Part shown: positions 58,443-64,000 of the stretch, in pieces
How the letters are laid out: the number at the start of each line of letters is the position of its first letter
Numbering within the stretch: the stretch's first letter is position 1
Source: Acinetobacter haemolyticus
GTDB taxonomy: Bacteria > Pseudomonadota > Gammaproteobacteria > Pseudomonadales > Moraxellaceae
DNA length: 64,000 nucleotides
Reading direction: 5' to 3'
Assembly: GCF_900406815.1 (NCBI RefSeq)
Contig: NZ_OVCN01000016.1
Span: 1 to 64,000 of the forward strand
Made by a program: the position numbers and the translations under genes
Notes under the pieces: model-generated
Seen by the model: only the letters and a program-made list of their open reading frames with translations
Database searches by the model: none
Told to the model about the DNA's origin: nothing

Positions 58443-59666
58443 ATGATGTCGGCTAAGCTTTGGGCTCCTGCCCTAACTGCTTGCGCATTAGCAACAAGCA
58501 TCGCGCTTGTTGGTTGTAGCAAAGATACAGATGATGCACAGCAAGCTGCTGCTGCACAACAAATGCCACCTGCTGAGGTTGGTGTTATTGTAGCTCAACC
58601 GCAAAGTATTGAACAAAACGTTGAACTTTCAGGTCGAACATCTGCTTATCAAATTTCAGAAGTTCGCCCACAAACCAGTGGTGTGATCTTAAAACGCTTG
58701 TTTACCGAAGGCAGTTATGTCTCTGAAGGTCAAGCGCTTTATGAGCTTGATTCACGTGCAAATCGCGCAGCTTTAGACAATGCCAAAGCTGCACTTTTGC
58801 AACAACAAGCAAACCTAAGCTCATTACGTACCAAATTAAATCGTTATCAACAACTTGTTTCGAGCAACGCTGTTTCTAAACAAGAATACGATGATTTACT
58901 TGGTCAAGTGCGAGTTTCTGAAGCACAGGTTTCAGCAGCTCAAGCACAAGTGAAAAATGCAGAAGTTGATTTTGGTTATTCAACTATCCGCTCGCCAATT
59001 TCTGGACAATCTGGTCGTTCATCGGTTACCGCGGGTGCGTTAGTGACTGCGAACCAAACTGCACCATTGGTCACGATCCAACAACTTGATCCGATCTATG
59101 TGGATATTAATCAATCGAGTGCGGAGCTTTTACGTTTACGTCAACAGTTGAGCAAAGGCAGTTTAAGCAACAGCAACAACACCAAAGTGAAGTTAAAGCT
59201 TGAAGATGGTTCAACCTATCCGATTGAAGGACAACTCACCTTCTCAGATGCCTCTGTGAACCAAGATACAGGTACTGTTACTTTACGCGCAGTGTTCTCA
59301 AACCCAAATCATTTGCTCCTTCCGGGTATGTATACAACAGCACAAATCGTGCAAGGTCTTGTACCGAATGCTTATCTGATTCCTCAGGCTGCCGTAGCGC
59401 GCTTACCAACAGGTCAAGCGACTGTCATGATTGTCAATGACAAGGGTGCTGTAGAAACACGTCCTGTCGATACAGCAGGTGTACAAGGTCAAAACTGGAT
59501 TATTACCAATGGTCTTAAAGCTGGCGATAAAGTGATTGTTGACGGCGTTGCCAAAGTCAAAGATGGCCAAGAAGTTTCAGCAAAACCTTATCAAGCCCAA
59601 CCAGCAAATGAACAAAAGGCTGCGCAACCTGCTTCAGCAGAGCAAAAAGCCACTGTAAAAGCATAA
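58443..59666 (+). CDS. adeI: RND efflux periplasmic adaptor AdeI
   Basis: A 407-residue membrane fusion protein of the AcrA type. The lipoprotein signal ends at IALVGC. An alpha-hairpin (~95-170) is flanked by lipoyl-like halves, with RPQTSGVILKRLFTEGSYV and FGYSTIRSPISGQSGRSSVT. The sequence closely recalls A. baumannii AdeI. It links AdeJ to AdeK for export of many antibiotics and biocides. It is the first gene of adeIJK, 12 bp before adeJ. ATG 58443 has TTGAGGTGGAAC upstream. Confidence 0.95.
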   Translation: MMSAKLWAPALTACALATSIALVGCSKDTDDAQQAAAAQQMPPAEVGVIVAQPQSIEQNVELSGRTSAYQISEVRPQTSGVILKRLFTEGSYVSEGQALYELDSRANRAALDNAKAALLQQQANLSSLRTKLNRYQQLVSSNAVSKQEYDDLLGQVRVSEAQVSAAQAQVKNAEVDFGYSTIRSPISGQSGRSSVTAGALVTANQTAPLVTIQQLDPIYVDINQSSAELLRLRQQLSKGSLSNSNNTKVKLKLEDGSTYPIEGQLTFSDASVNQDTGTVTLRAVFSNPNHLLLPGMYTTAQIVQGLVPNAYLIPQAAVARLPTGQATVMIVNDKGAVETRPVDTAGVQGQNWIITNGLKAGDKVIVDGVAKVKDGQEVSAKPYQAQPANEQKAAQPASAEQKATVKA

Positions 59667-59678
59667 GGGGCACATTGA

Positions 59679-62600
59679 ATGGCTCAATTTTTTATTCATC
59701 GCCCCATATTTGCGTGGGTGATTGCATTAGTCATCATGTTGGCAGGGATATTAACCTTGTCAAAGATGCCTATTGCCCAATATCCAACGATTGCTCCGCC
59801 AACCGTTTCTATCTCTGCAACATATCCGGGTGCATCAGCTGAAACGGTTGAAAATACAGTAACCCAGATCATTGAACAGCAGATGAATGGTTTGGATGGT
59901 TTACGTTATATTTCTTCGAATAGTTCTGGGAATGGTCAAGCATCGATTGAACTTAACTTCGAGCAAGGTATTGATCCTGATATTGCGCAAGTTCAAGTAC
60001 AAAATAAATTACAATCCGCAACTGCGCTTTTGCCTGAAGATGTACAGCGTCAAGGTGTAACTGTTACTAAATCTGGTGCAAGCTTCCTACAGGTTCTTGC
60101 ATTTTATTCACCAGATAACAGCATGTCTGACTCTGACATTAAAGACTATGTGAATTCATCTATCAAAGAACCGATTAGTCGTGTGGCAGGTGTCGGAGAG
60201 GTAACTGTTTTCGGTGGTTCTTATGCAATGCGTATATGGCTTGATCCAGCAAAACTGACTAACTATCAACTCACACCAAGTGATGTTGCTCGTGCAATAC
60301 AAGCGCAAAACTCTCAAGTTGCAGTCGGTCAGTTAGGTGGTGCGCCTGCTGTTAAAGATCAAGTGATCAATGCAACGGTAAATGCGCAAAGCTTATTGCA
60401 GACGCCTGAACAGTTTAAGAATATTTTCTTGAAAAATACGGCTTCTGGTGCTGAAGTTCGTTTAAAAGACGTTGCACGCGTAGAGTTGGGTTCAGATAGC
60501 TATGCGTTTAACTCTATGTTTAATGGCAAGCCAGCTGGTGGTCTTGCAATTAAAATGGCAACAGGTTCCAATGCATTGGACACTGCGGCTGCGGTAGAAG
60601 AACGTTTAACTGAATTACGTAAGAATTACCCAGCGGGTCTTGAAGACAAACTGGCATATGACACTACACCATTCATTAAGCTCTCAATTGAAAGTGTTGT
60701 ACACACGCTGATTGAAGCGGTGATTTTGGTATTCATCGTCATGTTCCTGTTCTTACAGAACTGGCGTGCGACGATTATTCCAACTTTGGCGATCCCTGTA
60801 GTTGTACTCGGTACATTTGCAGTCATTAATATTTTTGGATTCTCGATCAACACTTTGACCATGTTTGCTATGGTGTTGGCGATTGGTCTACTGGTCGATG
60901 ATGCGATTGTTGTCGTTGAGAACGTCGAACGTGTGATGACTGAAGAACATACGGATCCGGTCACTTCAACTGAAAAGTCCATGAAACAAATCTCTGGTGC
61001 GCTGATTGGTATCACCAGTGTATTGAGTGCGGTATTCGTACCGATGGCATTTTTCAGCGGTACGACTGGGGTAATTTACCGTCAGTTCTCGATCACACTC
61101 GTTACGGCAATGGTTTTATCATTGATTGTTGCTTTGACTTTTACCCCTGCCCTTTGTGCAACATTGTTAAAGCAACATGATCCAAACAAAGCACCGAGTA
61201 ACAATATTTTTGCTCGCTTCTTTAGATGGTTTAACCATAGCTTTGACCGCGTATCACATGGCTATCAAAATGGCGTAAGCCGTATGCTGAAAGCCAAAGT
61301 CTTTTCAGGTGTGCTCTATGCTGTTGTGATTGGCTTGTTGGTCTTCATGTTCCAAAAACTCCCTTCTTCATTCCTACCAGAAGAAGATCAGGGTGTTGTA
61401 ATGACATTGGTACAGCTACCGCCAAATGCGACGCTTGATCGTACGGATAAAGTTATTGATACCATGACCAACTTCTTTATGAAGGAAAAAGATACGGTTG
61501 AATCAATCTTTACTGTATCAGGCTTCTCGTTTACAGGGATTGGTCAAAATGCGGGTATCGGCTTTATTAAGCTAAAAGACTGGAAAGATCGTACTACTGC
61601 TGAAACGCAAATTGGTTCACTCATTCAACGCGGTATGGCGTTAAATATGATCGTCCAAGATGCATCATATATCATGCCATTACAGCTTCCAGCAATGCCT
61701 GAGTTAGGTGTCACTGCTGGTTTTAACCTGCAGTTGAAAGACTCAGCGGGTCAAGGTCATGAGAAACTGATTGCTGCACGTAATACGATTTTAGGTTTGG
61801 CTTCTCAAGACAAACGACTGGTTGGCGTACGTCCAAATGGTCAAGAAGATACTCCACAATATCAAATTATGATCGACCAAGCACAGGCGGGTGCGATGGG
61901 TGTGAGCATTGCTGACATCAACAGCACTATGAGCATGGCGTGGGGTGGTTCATATATTAATGACTTCATTGACCGTGGTCGTGTGAAGAAAGTTTATGTT
62001 CAAGGTGAAGCGGATAGCCGTATGATGCCTGAAGACTTAAACAAATGGTATGTGCGTAATAATGTAGGTGAAATGGTTCCTTTCTCTGCGTTTGCAACGG
62101 GTAAATGGACCTATGGCTCTCCTCGTCTTGAACGTTATAACGGCGTGTCATCGGTGAACATTCAAGGTACACCAGCACCAGGTACAAGTTCTGGTGACTC
62201 GATGAAAGCCATGGAAGAAATTATTGCGAAGCTACCATCAATGGGCTTACAAGGTTTCGACTATGAATGGACAGGCTTATCTCTCGAAGAACGTGAGTCT
62301 GGTGCTCAAGCGCCATTCCTTTATGCGCTTTCTTTATTGATCGTATTCTTATGCTTAGCAGCATTATACGAAAGCTGGTCTATTCCGTTCTCGGTCTTAC
62401 TTGTCGTCCCACTCGGTATTATCGGTGCGATTCTCTTAACTTACTTTGGTATGGTACTGAAAGATGATCCAAATCTTTCAAATAACATCTACTTCCAGGT
62501 GGCGATTATTGCCGTGATTGGTCTATCGGCCAAGAATGCGATCTTGATTGTAGAGTTTGCGAAAGACTTGCAAGAACAAGGTGAAGAGTTACTAGAAGCA

Positions 62601-62855
62601 ACATTGCATGCAGCGAAAATGCGTCTACGTCCAATCATCATGACCACACTCGCCTTCGGCTTTGGTGTACTGCCACTTGCCCTCTCTTCTGGTGCAGGTG
62701 CGGGTAGTCAGCATTCTGTTGGTTACGGTGTCTTGGGTGGCGTACTCTCTTCAACACTTCTAGGTATTTTCTTCATCCCTGTATTCTTCGTGTGGATTCG
62801 TAGTATCTTTAAGTACAAACCTAAAACTACAAACATTCAGGAGCATAAATCGTGA
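59679..62855 (+). CDS. adeJ: RND multidrug efflux transporter AdeJ
   Basis: A 1058-residue inner-membrane proton-drug antiporter of the HAE1 type with twelve transmembrane segments and two periplasmic loops. It starts with MAQFFIHRPIFAWVIALVIM. The proton-relay residues are in GLLVDDAIVVVENVERVM (Asp-Asp) near 407-408 and GLSAKNAILIVEFA (Lys) near 940. In A. baumannii AdeIJK is an intrinsic multidrug pump. Its TGA stop overlaps the adeK ATG (TGATG), showing translational coupling. Confidence 0.97.
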   Translation: MAQFFIHRPIFAWVIALVIMLAGILTLSKMPIAQYPTIAPPTVSISATYPGASAETVENTVTQIIEQQMNGLDGLRYISSNSSGNGQASIELNFEQGIDPDIAQVQVQNKLQSATALLPEDVQRQGVTVTKSGASFLQVLAFYSPDNSMSDSDIKDYVNSSIKEPISRVAGVGEVTVFGGSYAMRIWLDPAKLTNYQLTPSDVARAIQAQNSQVAVGQLGGAPAVKDQVINATVNAQSLLQTPEQFKNIFLKNTASGAEVRLKDVARVELGSDSYAFNSMFNGKPAGGLAIKMATGSNALDTAAAVEERLTELRKNYPAGLEDKLAYDTTPFIKLSIESVVHTLIEAVILVFIVMFLFLQNWRATIIPTLAIPVVVLGTFAVINIFGFSINTLTMFAMVLAIGLLVDDAIVVVENVERVMTEEHTDPVTSTEKSMKQISGALIGITSVLSAVFVPMAFFSGTTGVIYRQFSITLVTAMVLSLIVALTFTPALCATLLKQHDPNKAPSNNIFARFFRWFNHSFDRVSHGYQNGVSRMLKAKVFSGVLYAVVIGLLVFMFQKLPSSFLPEEDQGVVMTLVQLPPNATLDRTDKVIDTMTNFFMKEKDTVESIFTVSGFSFTGIGQNAGIGFIKLKDWKDRTTAETQIGSLIQRGMALNMIVQDASYIMPLQLPAMPELGVTAGFNLQLKDSAGQGHEKLIAARNTILGLASQDKRLVGVRPNGQEDTPQYQIMIDQAQAGAMGVSIADINSTMSMAWGGSYINDFIDRGRVKKVYVQGEADSRMMPEDLNKWYVRNNVGEMVPFSAFATGKWTYGSPRLERYNGVSSVNIQGTPAPGTSSGDSMKAMEEIIAKLPSMGLQGFDYEWTGLSLEERESGAQAPFLYALSLLIVFLCLAALYESWSIPFSVLLVVPLGIIGAILLTYFGMVLKDDPNLSNNIYFQVAIIAVIGLSAKNAILIVEFAKDLQEQGEELLEATLHAAKMRLRPIIMTTLAFGFGVLPLALSSGAGAGSQHSVGYGVLGGVLSSTLLGIFFIPVFFVWIRSIFKYKPKTTNIQEHKS

Positions 62856-64000
62856 TGCAAACAGTATGGTCTATTTCAGGTCGTAGCATTGCGGTATCTG
62901 CACTTGCGCTTGCTTTGACTGCATGTCAAAGCATGCGCGGCCCAGAACCGGTCGTGAAAACCGATATTCCAGAAAGCTATGCATATAACAGCGCTTCTGG
63001 CCCTTCTATCGCAGAACAAGGTTATAAACAGTTCTTTTCTGATCCTCGTTTAATCGAAGTGATTGATTTGGCACTGACCAACAACCGTGATTTGCGTACT
63101 GCAGCACTCAATATTGAACGTGCACAACAACAATATCGAATTACTGAAAACAATCAGCTTCCAACGATTGGTGCCAGTGGCAGTGCAATTCGTCAGGTTA
63201 CGCCTACGCGTGATCCAAACAATCCATATTCAACGTATCAAGTGGGTTTGGGTGTCACTGCCTATGAGCTTGATTTTTGGGGTCGCGTGCGCAGCCTAAA
63301 AGATGCCGCTTTAGATAATTATCTCGCGACTCAAAGTGCGCGTGACTCAACGCAAATCAGCTTGATTAGCCAAGTCACTCAAGCTTGGTTAAATTATTCA
63401 TTTGCAACAGCGAACTTAAAGCTTGCTGAGCAAACCTTTAAAGCGCAACAAGAATCTTATAACCTGAACAAACGACGCTTTGATGTTGGTATCGACAGCG
63501 AAGTTCCGTTACGTCAGGCTCAGATCTCTGTTGAAACAGCGCGTAATGACGTTGCAAATTACAAGACACAAATTGCACAAGCAGCAAACTTACTGAATCT
63601 TTTAGTAGGTCAACCTGTACCGCAAAACCTGTTGCCTGTGCAACCTGTGAAACGTGTTACTCAACAGAATGTATTTTCTACTGGTTTGCCAAGTGACTTA
63701 CTGAACAACCGTCCAGATGTCAAAGCAGCCGAATATCAATTAAGCGCTGCGGGTGCCAACATTGGTGCGGCAAAAGCACAGTTATTCCCAAGCATTAGCT
63801 TGACAGGTACTGCAGGCTACGCCTCAACTGATTTAAGTGATTTATTTAAGTCAGCGAACAGCATGTGGTCAATCGGTCCAAGCCTTGATATGCCGATTTT
63901 TGACTGGGGTACACGTCGTGCCAATGTCAAAATCTCAGAAACTGATCAGAAGATTGCATTGTCGAACTATGAAAAGTCAGTTCAATCTGCTTTCCGTGAA
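62855..64000 (+). CDS. adeK: RND efflux outer-membrane channel AdeK (partial)
   Basis: The first 382 codons are present; the gene runs off the right edge. It is a TolC-like lipoprotein factor with a lipobox ending in LALTACQS and the family motifs AYELDFWGRVRSLKDAAL, LPSDLLNNRPDVKAAEYQLS and GPSLDMPIFDWGTRRAN. ATG 62855 overlaps the adeJ stop codon, with CAGGAG upstream; a GTG three bases earlier is also possible. It closes the adeIJK operon. Confidence 0.95.
   Translation, partial: MQTVWSISGRSIAVSALALALTACQSMRGPEPVVKTDIPESYAYNSASGPSIAEQGYKQFFSDPRLIEVIDLALTNNRDLRTAALNIERAQQQYRITENNQLPTIGASGSAIRQVTPTRDPNNPYSTYQVGLGVTAYELDFWGRVRSLKDAALDNYLATQSARDSTQISLISQVTQAWLNYSFATANLKLAEQTFKAQQESYNLNKRRFDVGIDSEVPLRQAQISVETARNDVANYKTQIAQAANLLNLLVGQPVPQNLLPVQPVKRVTQQNVFSTGLPSDLLNNRPDVKAAEYQLSAAGANIGAAKAQLFPSISLTGTAGYASTDLSDLFKSANSMWSIGPSLDMPIFDWGTRRANVKISETDQKIALSNYEKSVQSAFRE

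Overview
The window looks like a chromosomal segment of an Acinetobacter species, probably not A. baumannii itself. The evidence is the low GC content, the AdeI/AdeJ/AdeK-type efflux operon, the gene order gltA / sdhCDAB-sucAB-lpdA-sucCD, and rpoD followed by ybeD and lipB. Most of the window (about 12-64 kb) is conserved housekeeping sequence. The first 11.6 kb is accessory in character.

Region 1 (1-11.6 kb, all on the minus strand) is the most interesting part. It holds a giant type I-secreted, Bap-like adhesin (5307-11603) with about 360 residues of uninterrupted Ser-Asp repeat, Ig-like and 273-residue repeats, and an RTX-type C-terminus. A strong terminator follows it, and then a tightly packed operon of at least three genes: a 560-residue alpha/alpha-barrel-like protein of unknown function, a 1063-residue MurF-like ligase fused to a CapA-like domain, and the start of a glycosyltransferase whose N-terminus resembles the staphylococcal SdgA/SdgB/TarM/GtfA group. 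SdgA and SdgB glycosylate Ser-Asp repeats in Staphylococcus. The simplest inference is a dedicated system that makes and modifies an SD-repeat surface protein in a Gram-negative bacterium. The function of the ligase/CapA fusion in it is unexplained.

Region 2 (12-19.5 kb) holds a CPA1 sodium/proton antiporter, a YpfJ-type zinc metallopeptidase, a YedI/DUF808 membrane protein, trpS, a candidate small RNA (Aar-like by position) and the yqiJ-yqiK flotillin pair.

Region 3 (19.5-33.6 kb) is a TCA-cycle cluster. sdhCDAB, sucAB, lpdA and sucCD run leftwards, and gltA runs divergently across a 900-bp AT-rich intergenic region. Several internal hairpins may tune expression of the segments.

Region 4 (33.6-54.2 kb) is mixed housekeeping: DUF1289, trhO, DedA, tpm, a LysR/LysE pair, UPF0149, a small acidic protein, rpoD, ybeD-lipB, an SCP2-like protein with an iron alcohol dehydrogenase, an APC permease, a flavodoxin/HxlR divergent pair with a palindromic operator candidate, trmL, an 86-bp MITE-like element, cysG, serS, a DUF3298 lipoprotein, lolA, pirin, and rpmA/rplU.

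Region 5 (54.6-64 kb) holds ispB, a membrane protein of the so-called site-specific recombinase family, a PAP2 phosphatase, and the tripartite RND efflux operon adeI-adeJ-adeK (the last gene is cut by the window end). No tRNA, rRNA, CRISPR array, complete insertion sequence or prophage was seen.
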